A stretch of DNA of 30,482 nt, from NCBI GenBank assembly GCA_034678415.1, contig JAXDBV010000169.1, forward strand, positions 1 to 30,482, written 5' to 3'. A program made the position numbers and the translations under genes. The notes beneath the pieces are model-generated. The model saw nothing but the letters and a program-made list of their open reading frames with translations, was not told the DNA's origin and ran no database searches. Position 1 is the first letter of the stretch, and each line of letters opens with the position of its first letter. Positions 1 through 7,856 of this stretch are shown here, piece by piece. The DNA is from JAXDBV01 sp034678415 (GTDB lineage: Bacteria; Bacteroidota; Bacteroidia; Bacteroidales; VadinHA17).

Positions 1-315
1 CCCGCCACCGCACAACACTCCCGGTCCTCTTTTCGTTTCAGCGTGGTGACGCAACCCGCGCGCCAACCGGCCCCCTCTCCCCTCTCTGCAACCATACCAC
101 ACCCGCCTTCCATGCAGGGAAAAGATGCATCCCTGGCAGTTGACTGCAGCCATAACTTCGGGCTGGCAGTCCTCCATCCACCTTATCATCGCTTCTGTCC
201 AACCCCCTCACCAGAACGTATATCCTTCAGCGGAAATTATCTACCGGTTTTGCCGGCCTGATTAAACAATTGCCATAGCTGTATTGTTATCCTTGTCAGG
301 TTAGCTCATGGTATT
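1..315. other. left edge, no convincing gene
   Basis: No coding region is convincing here. A 72-codon open frame (43-261, +) starts at GTG, is rich in Pro and Ser, and has no recognisable domain, signal peptide or good translation start, so I treat it as chance. The last ~50 bases before the thioredoxin-like gene are more AT-rich and probably hold its promoter, but no clean TAnnTTTG box is visible. Confidence 0.5.
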
Positions 316-804
316 ATGAAAAAGCTCGTCTTCGCGACAAGTCTGTTCCTGGCGGTCTGGCTGCCCCGGGCCGGCGGCCAGCATATTCCCGTTCTCACGT
401 TCAGCCAGTTGGAGCCCATGCTGCACCAGGCAAACGACACCCTTTACCTGGTGAATTTCTGGGCCACCTGGTGTGGTCCGTGCATAAGAGAGTTACCGGA
501 TATTGAAAGAGTGGCGGGTGAGATGGCCGGCAGTAAGTTCAGTGTGATCCTGGTGAGCCTTGATGCGGTAACATCCCTGAATGACAGGGTAATCCCTTTC
601 ATCAATAAAAACATCATCCGCTCGCGGGTTGTATTGCTGAACGATCCCGATTTCAACCGCTGGATCGATAGGGTGGATTCCCGCTGGAGCGGTTCCATAC
701 CGGCCAGCCTCATTTACCGCGGGAATGAACGACATTTCTATGAACAAAGCTTTACCTATGAAGAGCTTAACCGTCTGATTAAAAATAAAATCAAAATGCC
801 ATGA
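316..804 (+). CDS. secreted TlpA-like thioredoxin-fold protein
   Basis: Thiol-disulfide oxidoreductase of the TlpA/ResA type, 162 aa, expected to act in the periplasm. Residues 1-21 form a signal peptide. The active site WCGPC is at 52-56, within FWATWCGPC, and the cis-proline loop SIPAS is near residue 129. The length fits a single thioredoxin domain with little extra. The ATG is preceded by an AT-rich stretch. Its stop overlaps the start of the next redox gene by 4 nt (ATGA), so the two are probably translationally coupled. The substrate cannot be read from sequence; cytochrome c maturation or general disulfide reduction are the usual roles. I am sure of the family and unsure of the role. 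Confidence 0.9.
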   Translation: MKKLVFATSLFLAVWLPRAGGQHIPVLTFSQLEPMLHQANDTLYLVNFWATWCGPCIRELPDIERVAGEMAGSKFSVILVSLDAVTSLNDRVIPFINKNIIRSRVVLLNDPDFNRWIDRVDSRWSGSIPASLIYRGNERHFYEQSFTYEELNRLIKNKIKMP

Positions 805-1400
805 AAGCAATTATTTCTGTCCTGGTCACACTCATAATGACATCGTCTGTCAATGGTCAGGGGTATAAGGTGGGCGACGAAGCCATCACCATTGATCTGA
901 AGAATGTGGATGGCAAAATGGTGAGCCTTAACCAGTATCCCGACGCAAAAGGATTTGTTGTAATCTTCACCTGCAACCACTGCCCGTATGCCAAGGCATA
1001 CGAGGATCGTATCATCGCGATCGACAAGGAATATAAACCGAAAGGATTCCCGGTCATCGCCATCAATCCCAACGATGCCACCATACAGCCTGATGATTCA
1101 TACGAGATGATGCAAAAACGTGCCCGTGAAAAAGGGTTTACCTTTCCTTACCTGTACGATGCCAGCCAGACGGTTGTCAATGCCTATGGCGCTACACGTA
1201 CCCCTCATGTTTATGTGCTGACAAAAAAGGGAGAAAAGCTGTATGTCAGGTACATCGGGGCGATCGATAATAATTATCAGGATCCTGATCAGGTGACAGA
1301 GAAATACCTGGTCAACGCCCTCGAAGCCTTATTGGCCGGGATAGATCCCACGGTGACTTTCACCAAAGCCATTGGTTGTACCATCAAAAAGAAACAGTAA
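801..1400 (+). CDS. thioredoxin-family redoxin with CNHC motif
   Basis: A 199-aa redoxin of the AhpC/TSA-like thioredoxin superfamily. Residues 1-20 look like a signal peptide ending in VNGQ. The fold follows the family order: VGDEAITIDLKNVDGK (24-39), then the active-site segment FTCNHCPYAKAYEDR with C58 and C61, then TPHVYVL with cis-Pro135. The CxxC dipeptide is Asn-His instead of the Gly-Pro of classic thioredoxins; FTCNHCPYA is typical of a well-populated but poorly characterised redoxin subgroup. It overlaps the upstream TlpA-like gene by 4 nt, so the two probably form a redox pair in the periplasm. A peroxidase, reductase or resolving partner role are all possible. Confidence 0.88.
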   Translation: MKAIISVLVTLIMTSSVNGQGYKVGDEAITIDLKNVDGKMVSLNQYPDAKGFVVIFTCNHCPYAKAYEDRIIAIDKEYKPKGFPVIAINPNDATIQPDDSYEMMQKRAREKGFTFPYLYDASQTVVNAYGATRTPHVYVLTKKGEKLYVRYIGAIDNNYQDPDQVTEKYLVNALEALLAGIDPTVTFTKAIGCTIKKKQ

Positions 1401-2233
1401 CCTGAACGGAATGCCGCATCCCCGGCAGGTGTACAACGATCCTGTCAACTCCCGGTAAGGGGATTATTGTATCCCTTCATCGGTGGGCAGAGGCGACGTT
1501 TGTTTTATAAACACCCTTGCTCCCGGACTTACGTCACAATACATGCATTGCTTGTTGTGCGCGGCATTTTGGCTCAACGGGAAATTACTGAATTATATGA
1601 GAGCGAATTCAATAATTTTCATTGGATAAGAACCGGGATGTGTTCCAAATACAAATCAATACCTCCCGAGAGACAGACCAAGCCAACGGTTAATGTGACA
1701 GTTTGATTCATTCTATCCGGCGATGCCATCTGTCCCCGTTCTTTCAGATGTATGGAAGATGTGATGTTGCTTACCAGCCATGCTATTGATAAAGGCAATG
1801 ACACGTTCTTCTTTTCTATAGCGGCGCCGGTACAGGCATCTGCCCGGTCACCGCAGGCATCCGTCATTTGCCTGAACGGGTGACGAGTCTTTTATCATTA
1901 CCCTGTCATCTCCCTCAACCATCTCCCCTCGTACTTATCACTTTTCCCTCCCACAATGTGGTCATCTTGTATAACAACAGGCATGTCAGTCAGTTCATAT
2001 TGAATTTAGTAATTTGTTGATGAATTATTGCTGTGGGATAATTGTATTAGCGAAATACTGATTACCTTGGCGTGCTAATAAAAAATGTCTTTTGCCATCG
2101 GCAAAGCACTATTGGTATCACCATGTATTTCAGACCGAAGAATGGTGCGGATAGCCGCTCAGGAACCTGCCCGGAATTTAAGAAATATCCCGTTTTCGAT
2201 ACGTTTCAATCATGAACCTAAAAAGAAAGAAAA
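1401..2233. other. 833-nt intergenic region with palindromic element
   Basis: No supported gene in 833 bases. Open frames at 1467-1706 (+) and 1619-1867 (-) have no signal peptide, domain or usable start context. What is present: one copy of the recurring AATTACTGAATT-N11-AATTCAATAATT palindrome (1583-1619, listed separately); a short hairpin TTTGCC-ATC-GGCAAA near 2091-2105, flanked by GTGCT/AGCAC-type arms; and an A-rich stretch right before the ATG at 2234. TACGTTTC at 2200-2207 differs by one base from the Bacteroidota -7 box but lacks a clear -33 partner. Confidence 0.55.
1583..1619 (-). repeat. intergenic palindrome, copy 1
   Basis: Left arm AATTACTGAATT (1583-1594), 11-nt spacer ATATGAGAGCG (1595-1605), right arm AATTCAATAATTTT (1606-1619). 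The arms pair over 11-12 bp with one odd position. Read on the plus strand that position is C-A; on the minus strand it is a G-U wobble, so the RNA hairpin is complete only if the minus strand is transcribed. Two further copies with the same arms and the same spacer length lie at 5060-5095 and 20908-20944. Confidence 0.75.
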
Positions 2234-3343
2234 ATGAATACCATTGAAAAAGCGTTGATGCACGGATTGTTTGTTCATCTGCATCATAACATTGATAAGG
2301 TGATCGATTTCAAGAGTTTCCAGGAGTTAAACCGGCAGGTGGGGAAGGTATGGCCGGGCGCTCTGGCTGTCGGGCCGGAGATGAACGATGATGCAGCTGT
2401 CTTCCGTGTGCCGGGTACGGAGGGTTTTGTAGTGGCCAAGATGGAAAGCCATTGTTCTCCCTGTGTGCCGAGACCTTATGATGCCGCAGCTACCGGCGCC
2501 GGCGGCGCTATGCGTGATGTGGTGGCCATGGGCGGCCGGCCCGTATTCCTCCTCGACTTCATCGGTACAAGGCCACTCGACCAGCAGGTCATTGTCGGCC
2601 CCTGCGGATTCTCCGGGCACTGTACCTGCGGCAAATGCAAGATCATGACCAGCCAGGAACGACTGAACATCATGATCAAAGGGTTGAGAGATATGTGTGA
2701 GGTTATGGATGTATTTATTGTCGGGGGAGGTTTTTCCACCTCCTTCTCCGATATTGTGCCGGCAGTCGTTGTCTCGGTATTCGGAAAACTGGTGACTGAG
2801 AAACCACTCACCAAACCGGCTAAACAGGCAGGGGACAAGATTATTATTATCGGTGTGACAGGCAACGACGGGAACGATACCTTGTACAGGGCCGGACTGG
2901 TTGACGAGATGCGACCGGCAATAGCATTATTCAGGGAGGAACGTATTGCCATGGAAGCAGCCATGACCGCTTTTAGCACGGGTAAGATCAAAACCTGCTC
3001 CGATCTCGGTGCGGCAGGCATCGGCGCTGCCATATGCGAATCCGCCAGGTATGGCAACCTGGGTGCACGGGTAGACCTGTCAAAAGTGCCAGTATCGGTG
3101 AAAGGAATCACTCCCCAGGAAATCCTTATCTGCGAAACCCAGGCCAGGTATGTGGTCCATGTGGCACCCGATGATGCGGATCAGGTGTTGAAAGCCATAC
3201 GGACGAAGACGCAACATGCGGCGCTCATTGGAGAGGTAACAAAGGATGACAAGGAAGTGTTTGAATATAACGGAGAAGTGGTGGCAACCATCCCGAATAA
3301 GCCGTCAGAAGAAACCCTGAAAATACTGAAAAGCGGTAAATAA
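2234..3343 (+). CDS. PurL/AIR-synthase-like protein with Cys-rich insert
   Basis: A 369-aa member of the PurM/PurL (AIR synthase-related) ATP-binding superfamily. The order of motifs follows PurL (FGAM synthase): NDDAAVF (51-57), KMESHCSPC (69-77), GAATG-like AAATGAGGAMRDVVAMGGRP (84-103), DLGAAGIGAA (258-267), and PQEILICETQARYVV (294-308), the counterpart of PurL's SESQER-type segment. Two things are odd. PurL normally has ESHNHP at the active site, and here the His and neighbours are replaced by Cys (ESHCSPC). A segment GPCGFSGHCTCGKCK (122-136) adds four closely spaced Cys. Only one PurM-like unit is present and there is no glutaminase domain. A role in purine synthesis is therefore doubtful; a metal-, thiol- or selenium-related AIR-synthase paralogue is equally possible. 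The ATG follows a strongly A-rich leader. Stand-alone gene. Confidence 0.8.
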   Translation: MNTIEKALMHGLFVHLHHNIDKVIDFKSFQELNRQVGKVWPGALAVGPEMNDDAAVFRVPGTEGFVVAKMESHCSPCVPRPYDAAATGAGGAMRDVVAMGGRPVFLLDFIGTRPLDQQVIVGPCGFSGHCTCGKCKIMTSQERLNIMIKGLRDMCEVMDVFIVGGGFSTSFSDIVPAVVVSVFGKLVTEKPLTKPAKQAGDKIIIIGVTGNDGNDTLYRAGLVDEMRPAIALFREERIAMEAAMTAFSTGKIKTCSDLGAAGIGAAICESARYGNLGARVDLSKVPVSVKGITPQEILICETQARYVVHVAPDDADQVLKAIRTKTQHAALIGEVTKDDKEVFEYNGEVVATIPNKPSEETLKILKSGK

Positions 3344-3873
3344 ACCATCTATCTTACATGCAACACCGGGAAAAGGACTGCTGCGGCTTAACAGCCGGAG
3401 AATGATCATCCGTTCCCATCCCCGTAAATGACTATATTACGATAAGGGATCACCTTATTCAGGAATATCATCTTTTCACTGTCAGTCAGTGTGAGTCAGG
3501 AATGCTGATGACAATACCGGTTACGGATGAGAACCACGAATCCGGGAGAGGGATTTAGCAGGGCAAGACAAGATCCCCTGATGGATATTCACCGTCGTAC
3601 TTTTTCTTCCCTCCATCACCCACCGAGCTGATATTATTTTTACCTTGCATGGTGGTGAGGTGGAATGGCAAACGTGCAGCCGGAAATTCAGTGACCATAA
3701 TTAATCGGCGTTTCCAAACAAACATGGCTTCCATCACTTCGGAACAATACCATGACCTGTAAAAAAGTACTCTCACTAACCTCGTGTTACGTTGTCGCTA
3801 TGCCGGATCCTGGCTCATCATGAACCGGCAGAAAATTATTTAAGTACCTATAAACGAGAACTTTTCAGCTTCC
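3344..3873. other. 530-nt intergenic region
   Basis: No gene supported. A 73-codon minus-strand frame (3555-3776) has no domain, no signal peptide and no good start. No T-run hairpin terminator was seen after the PurL-like gene. I see nothing else identifiable here. Confidence 0.5.
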
Positions 3874-4851
3874 GTGATACCTGCCATAGCAAAGTGTGGG
3901 TGTGACTGTGTCCATTGCCCCACGTACAAGAAAAACCTCAGCACAATGGATGACCGGCGGAGGTGCAGCGCCGGCTGGGAAAAATACCTGAAATTAAAAC
4001 TAAGCCCAGAAAAGCTGAGGGCTTGTGACGGCTGTTCAATACCTGACAGGGAAAGAAGAACATACTACGCCAACTGCAAGGTACGCCGGTGCGCTATAGT
4101 CAATAATATGGACCATTGTGCCTTCTGCAACGGGTTCCCCTGTAATGAATTATTAAAGGCACATAGCCTGCAAACGATCCTCAGCCGTGAAGAATATACG
4201 AGAAAAACAAAAAGGGATATCCCGGAAAAAGATTATACGCTTTTTATTGAACCCTATGCGGGAATTCATCACCTCGGAAAATTAAGACAGTCACTGTCTG
4301 ACAAGGATCTCAGGGATTATAAGAGGTTCTCCACCAGGGTGAGGTTTGTCACACGGAACCATTTTACCGGGAAGCATGACAGCCTGATGAAAATATACCT
4401 GCTATTGACCACCGTATGTATTGGGCGTGATGTCTCTTATGCAAGACTCCAGACATTGGAAAACCGCAGGGAGCACTTAATGAAATTGTTATGGGCCATG
4501 GGGCTGTATGGCACATACAATACCGTTACAGGATATACCGAGATGGACGGCAAAACTTTCCTGTCCCGGAAGATCACCGGTATGTACCCGGCCCTTCTCG
4601 GGTATGCGGACGAACTGGAAAAACATGATGTTCATTGTGAAATTGTCCCATTGAAAGAAAAAGGATGGCTTACACCCACCGGCGGTCTCAGGAAAGAAGG
4701 CTGGATATTCAGGCTGAAATTCGGAGACTCCTTAAACGGTAACGGGGCTCTCATGACGTTTATGGAATACATCCACCGGCTGGATATAACGTTCGGCCAT
4801 AAAGCATTCAGGGTATTTAAGACGGCCGATCTGGAAGTGATGACTCGTTAG
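3874..4851 (+). CDS. long DUF3795 Cys-rich protein
   Basis: A 325-aa protein whose first ~95 residues are a DUF3795-type cysteine-rich domain: CGCDCVHCP (8-16), CDGC (51-54), CKVRRC (68-73) and CAFCNGFPC (82-90). Twelve Cys lie within the first 90 residues, an arrangement that suggests metal or Fe-S binding; the family function is not known to me. Residues ~100-325 are a soluble extension I do not recognise; DUF3795 proteins are usually only about 90-150 aa. The start is GTG at 3874: the in-frame stop TAA at 3841 leaves no upstream ATG, and starting later would remove the conserved Cys motifs. A second, minimal DUF3795 gene lies at 9442. Confidence 0.8.
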   Translation: MIPAIAKCGCDCVHCPTYKKNLSTMDDRRRCSAGWEKYLKLKLSPEKLRACDGCSIPDRERRTYYANCKVRRCAIVNNMDHCAFCNGFPCNELLKAHSLQTILSREEYTRKTKRDIPEKDYTLFIEPYAGIHHLGKLRQSLSDKDLRDYKRFSTRVRFVTRNHFTGKHDSLMKIYLLLTTVCIGRDVSYARLQTLENRREHLMKLLWAMGLYGTYNTVTGYTEMDGKTFLSRKITGMYPALLGYADELEKHDVHCEIVPLKEKGWLTPTGGLRKEGWIFRLKFGDSLNGNGALMTFMEYIHRLDITFGHKAFRVFKTADLEVMTR

Positions 4852-5146
4852 TGAACACAGTCATTGCAGAACCTGCAATCCCTGCTTCCCCCGTTACTCT
4901 TCAGACTAATTGAATCCATCATGTTCCCCCATCCCGGCACAATGCAGGCTGATCCAGTCGCTGCTGTTCATTGTACATCCCTCTCATGTGCATGAACAGA
5001 CATGATCAAGTACAACAGGGCACCCGCAACATTGACCGGTATCAGCGTCAACCCCGAATAATTACTGAATTTACTCCGTGGGAATTCAATAATTTCCCGG
5101 CATTACGCTCTATCATTCACTGGTTTGCGTCCATCCTGCAGGTATT
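4852..5146. other. intergenic region between convergent genes
   Basis: This gap separates the convergent DUF3795 gene and the T9SS protein gene. It holds the second copy of the palindrome (5060-5095) and abuts the terminator of the minus-strand gene. An open frame at 4971-5174 (+) runs through both the palindrome and the terminator stem and is not a gene. Confidence 0.55.
5060..5095 (-). repeat. intergenic palindrome, copy 2
   Basis: Left arm AATTACTGAATT (5060-5071), spacer TACTCCGTGGG (5072-5082, 11 nt), right arm AATTCAATAATTT (5083-5095). Same arms, same C-A/G-U asymmetric pair and same spacer length as copy 1, with a different spacer sequence. The CTCCGT core of the spacer recurs in copy 3. 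Confidence 0.78.
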
Positions 5147-5183
5147 AAAAAAAACTACCCCTGGTTTCGGTTAGCCAGGGGTA
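5147..5183 (-). terminator. intrinsic terminator of the T9SS protein gene
   Basis: Perfect 9-bp stem TACCCCTGG (5156-5164) / CCAGGGGTA (5175-5183) with a 10-nt loop. On the minus strand it is followed by an uninterrupted run of eight T (plus-strand A 5147-5154). It lies ~60 nt beyond the stop of the minus-strand gene. This is the clearest rho-independent terminator in the window. Confidence 0.9.
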
Positions 5184-5244
5184 ATTTCCTGCAACAAAAC
5201 AATGTTTGTTTTTCCCCGTCATTCCGGGGAAAGAATATGTCTGT

Positions 5245-7488
5245 TTATTTTTTGACCATATTCCTGATCACAACACCATCCTTGTTCACGATGGTGACGA
5301 AATAGTGGCCCGGTTTCAGCGACGTTACATTCAGCTGGTAACGGTTGCTGTCGGGGATAACCTCCATTACCGCTACACCAAGGGTATTGAGAATGGTCAG
5401 TTTCGAACCTTTGGCCTGTTCAACATAGAGGTAATCCACCACAGGATTGGGGTAGAGTTTCTGAACCGATTTCTGTATGTCATCTATCCCGGTGATGGCA
5501 ACCACAATGGTATATGTTTTTTTAGTTGTCCCATCCTGTGCTGTCACGACAATGCTTGCGGTGCCCGGTAAATTAAATGTGCCGGTGCCTGTCACCGTAG
5601 CGTTAGGATCGGTGGGTGTGGCAGTGATCACGATGCTGGTGGTCCCCGCGGGAACCAGTAACTGATAGTTCAGCACGGCCGGATCAAATGTGGCGGGGGT
5701 AAATGTTCCCACATCGACCGACAGGGCAGAGAGGGTGGCATCGTCGGATGGAGCCGCAACGGTTACATTAATGGTATAGGTTTTTTTCGTTACGCCATCT
5801 TCGGCAGTCACTTCAACCGTTGCCGTTCCTGGAACAACAAATTCACCCGTACCTGTCACCGCAGCGTTAGGATCGGTGGGTGTGGCGCTGATCATGATAG
5901 TGGTTGTATCATACGGCACTTCAAGGTCATAGGTCAGCACGGCCGGGTCAAAATCAGGGACCAGTGTGCCGTCGTCCACCTCAAGAGTGTTCAGTGTGGC
6001 ATCGATATTCGGCACCTCGGCAGTTCTGATATAATAAATATTGACCCCGCTGGCGGGTGAGTACAGGAACAGTTTTGCCGGCCCGCCGTAGTAGCTATAG
6101 TGACCCGAGGTCAGTGATGCTCCAAGGGCAGGAAACTGCCCGAGTAAATTGTCTTTATTCCCGACAGCGATATTAAGTAGCCTGTCCTCGCCGCTGGAGG
6201 AAGACATAGCCGCCACCGTGATCTTTGTGCTGCGCATGAGATCAATGGTCAGCACCCTTCTCAAGGGTATGCCGTTCTCATCGAATGCGCCGCTCCCCCC
6301 TAATTTCAGCCGGTGAGAGAATGTCAGGGTATCAAGTTCTTTTTCATTCGCATCGACAGTCACCGGGGAGGCACTGCTGGCAAAAATGGTTAGCCCTGCA
6401 ACCGTTCTCATGGTATCGATGGTGCCCAATGCGTTAAAGGCAGGCTCACTGATATTCCATACGACGCCGCTGTCACCATAGGCAACACCCCAGCGCTGAT
6501 CGCCGGCATTGCCTATACCCGTAAAGGCAGTATCCTTATAATGGAAATTCCCTTCCGCAGGATTCTGCCACAGATCGGTACACAATCCGGGGTATAGATT
6601 GTCGAATCCCGTGATGGAATCTTTTCCCGCGGCAATGCCCATATCACTGGTGACATAAACATTATCAAATGTCCAGGTGGTGGCGCCCAGTCCGTCGAAG
6701 CCGTCAAAAAGTGTTGAGTCAGTGGACAACTCATCCCATCCTGTACCCCACAGGGTATTCCTGACCGTGATACCTCCCGTGACATTATCCTGTCCTGATT
6801 CTCTCCAGCGGAACATCCGCTGCCCGGTCGCCGTATACTCATGAAGGGTGCATCCCTCAATTGTAACCGATTCGGTATTGTTCCTGCTGGTGATGAAGGC
6901 CCTGATTTTTGAGAAGGTGGAATTCGTAAAGGTTATATGGTTACATATCCAGGTATTAACGTCCACGGTGATAATCCCGTAATCCCTGATCCTGTTAACC
7001 ACGGAGTTATTAATAACATAATGGTCCAGGGTACCCGGCCCGTTATCCTTCATCCTGAAAATTCCCCTGAGATCATGAATAAAACAGCCATCAAACATTA
7101 TCTTTCCAATGGTGGCGGTTACATTTGAGTTAATGACATACCTGTCATCATAACCGCCAAGGAATTCAATATTCCTGAAGATAATGGAGTCAACGGTTGC
7201 ACCGCTTCCAAAGTTAAAGTTAGCCTGACAGTGGATCTTTGGGAGGTTGAGGTTTAAGGGATCGCTGCTCTGCAGCGTTACCGACTGGGTAAAGGCGTAG
7301 CCTCCCGCGTTATATGTCATCCCTGGCTTCAACAGCACAACAGCACCGCTGTTCAGATCGGGAAGTGTATCTACCAGGATATCGGGATTGTCAATCGCAG
7401 TTAAATCCACAACATCCTGGGCATTAACCTTTGCGGTTAAAAAAAAGGCCAGTAAAACAATCATTAAAGTTAGGGTAGAGTTTTTCAT
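5245..7488 (-). CDS. T9SS-exported beta-helix protein with cadherin-like repeats
   Basis: A 747-aa secreted protein. Order of parts: signal peptide (1-23, ending VNAQ); a right-handed beta-helix-like region (~25-330) rich in repeated hydrophobic/Asn strands, resembling DUF4957/DUF5123 pectate-lyase-like proteins; a beta-rich module (~360-490) containing MSSSSGEDR and SGVNIYYI; two tandem cadherin-like beta-sandwich repeats (~493-578 and ~580-666), both ending in VT(A/K).DG(V/T)TKKTYTI; and a C-terminal T9SS sorting domain (~672-747, starting KLYPNPVVDYLYV). It is probably displayed on or released from the cell surface and binds or cleaves polysaccharide. No catalytic residues could be assigned, so a binding role is just as likely. 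It is monocistronic with its own terminator, and no SusC/SusD pair sits next to it. Confidence 0.87.
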   Translation of the reverse strand: MKNSTLTLMIVLLAFFLTAKVNAQDVVDLTAIDNPDILVDTLPDLNSGAVVLLKPGMTYNAGGYAFTQSVTLQSSDPLNLNLPKIHCQANFNFGSGATVDSIIFRNIEFLGGYDDRYVINSNVTATIGKIMFDGCFIHDLRGIFRMKDNGPGTLDHYVINNSVVNRIRDYGIITVDVNTWICNHITFTNSTFSKIRAFITSRNNTESVTIEGCTLHEYTATGQRMFRWRESGQDNVTGGITVRNTLWGTGWDELSTDSTLFDGFDGLGATTWTFDNVYVTSDMGIAAGKDSITGFDNLYPGLCTDLWQNPAEGNFHYKDTAFTGIGNAGDQRWGVAYGDSGVVWNISEPAFNALGTIDTMRTVAGLTIFASSASPVTVDANEKELDTLTFSHRLKLGGSGAFDENGIPLRRVLTIDLMRSTKITVAAMSSSSGEDRLLNIAVGNKDNLLGQFPALGASLTSGHYSYYGGPAKLFLYSPASGVNIYYIRTAEVPNIDATLNTLEVDDGTLVPDFDPAVLTYDLEVPYDTTTIMISATPTDPNAAVTGTGEFVVPGTATVEVTAEDGVTKKTYTINVTVAAPSDDATLSALSVDVGTFTPATFDPAVLNYQLLVPAGTTSIVITATPTDPNATVTGTGTFNLPGTASIVVTAQDGTTKKTYTIVVAITGIDDIQKSVQKLYPNPVVDYLYVEQAKGSKLTILNTLGVAVMEVIPDSNRYQLNVTSLKPGHYFVTIVNKDGVVIRNMVKK
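5588..5886 (-). repeat. tandem duplicated domain segment
   Basis: Within the T9SS protein, a 35-nt stretch at 5588-5622 recurs at 5852-5886 with a single mismatch, 264 bp (88 codons) apart. It encodes the shared TPTDPNA.VTGTG segment of the two cadherin-like domains. Near identity at the DNA level, including silent sites, points to recent duplication or gene conversion. Confidence 0.8.
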
Positions 7489-7856
7489 AGGGCAAAAGAT
7501 TTAATGGATAATCATTATTGAATATTTCAATTATACTAACGTTGAACAACAATAATAATCTTCTTCTAATTCTACTAATTTAAAGAAAAATCCGAAAAAT
7601 AACAGAGAAATCCCCTCCTTTCATCAGAACACAACCACGGGTGTATCATTATACTCTGGCTTTCAGATCATTAATGCCGGCATTCGGTTGTTAAATATAA
7701 GGGGCGGCAACGATGCAATATCGAATGGGCTAAGGCGATATACTTGTTTCTATATTTTTTTATTATATGTTCTTAAAGTACTTCGTAATCGGAAGGAGTT
7801 TATTACTTTTATTTTTTAATTCTGTTTCTGCATAAATAATCTTAAAAGAATAACTG
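7489..7856. other. divergent promoter region
   Basis: AT-rich 368-nt region between the divergent T9SS protein and M48 protease genes. It holds a perfect 15-nt palindrome ATTGAA-TAT-TTCAAT (7517-7531), about 30 nt upstream of the minus-strand ATG, and a 12-nt palindrome AATGCCGGCATT (7673-7684). Either could be an operator. A small minus-strand frame (7763-8023) overlaps the start of the protease gene and is rejected. Confidence 0.6.
7517..7531. promoter_or_regulatory. 15-nt palindrome upstream of T9SS gene
   Basis: ATTGAA-TAT-TTCAAT is a perfect inverted repeat with a 3-nt centre, 29-43 nt upstream of the minus-strand start codon. Its size and place fit a dimeric repressor or activator site, but no matching regulator can be named, and short palindromes arise by chance in AT-rich DNA. 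Confidence 0.35.

Noticed and set aside
43..261. 72-codon open frame at the left edge
   Set aside because: GTG start without a good context, low-complexity Pro/Ser-rich product, no domain or signal peptide.
1467..1706. Open frame in the 833-nt intergenic gap
   Set aside because: It runs straight through palindrome copy 1 and has no domain or translation signal.
1999..2030. Possible fourth copy of the palindrome (ATTGAATTTAGTAATTT)
   Set aside because: Only one arm resembles the element and no partner arm lies at the 11-nt spacing.
4971..5174. Open frame between the DUF3795 and T9SS genes
   Set aside because: It covers both palindrome copy 2 and the terminator stem of the minus-strand gene.
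7160..7185. GAATTCAATATTCC inside the T9SS gene as a palindrome copy
   Set aside because: It matches only the first bases of one arm, lies in coding sequence and lacks a second arm.
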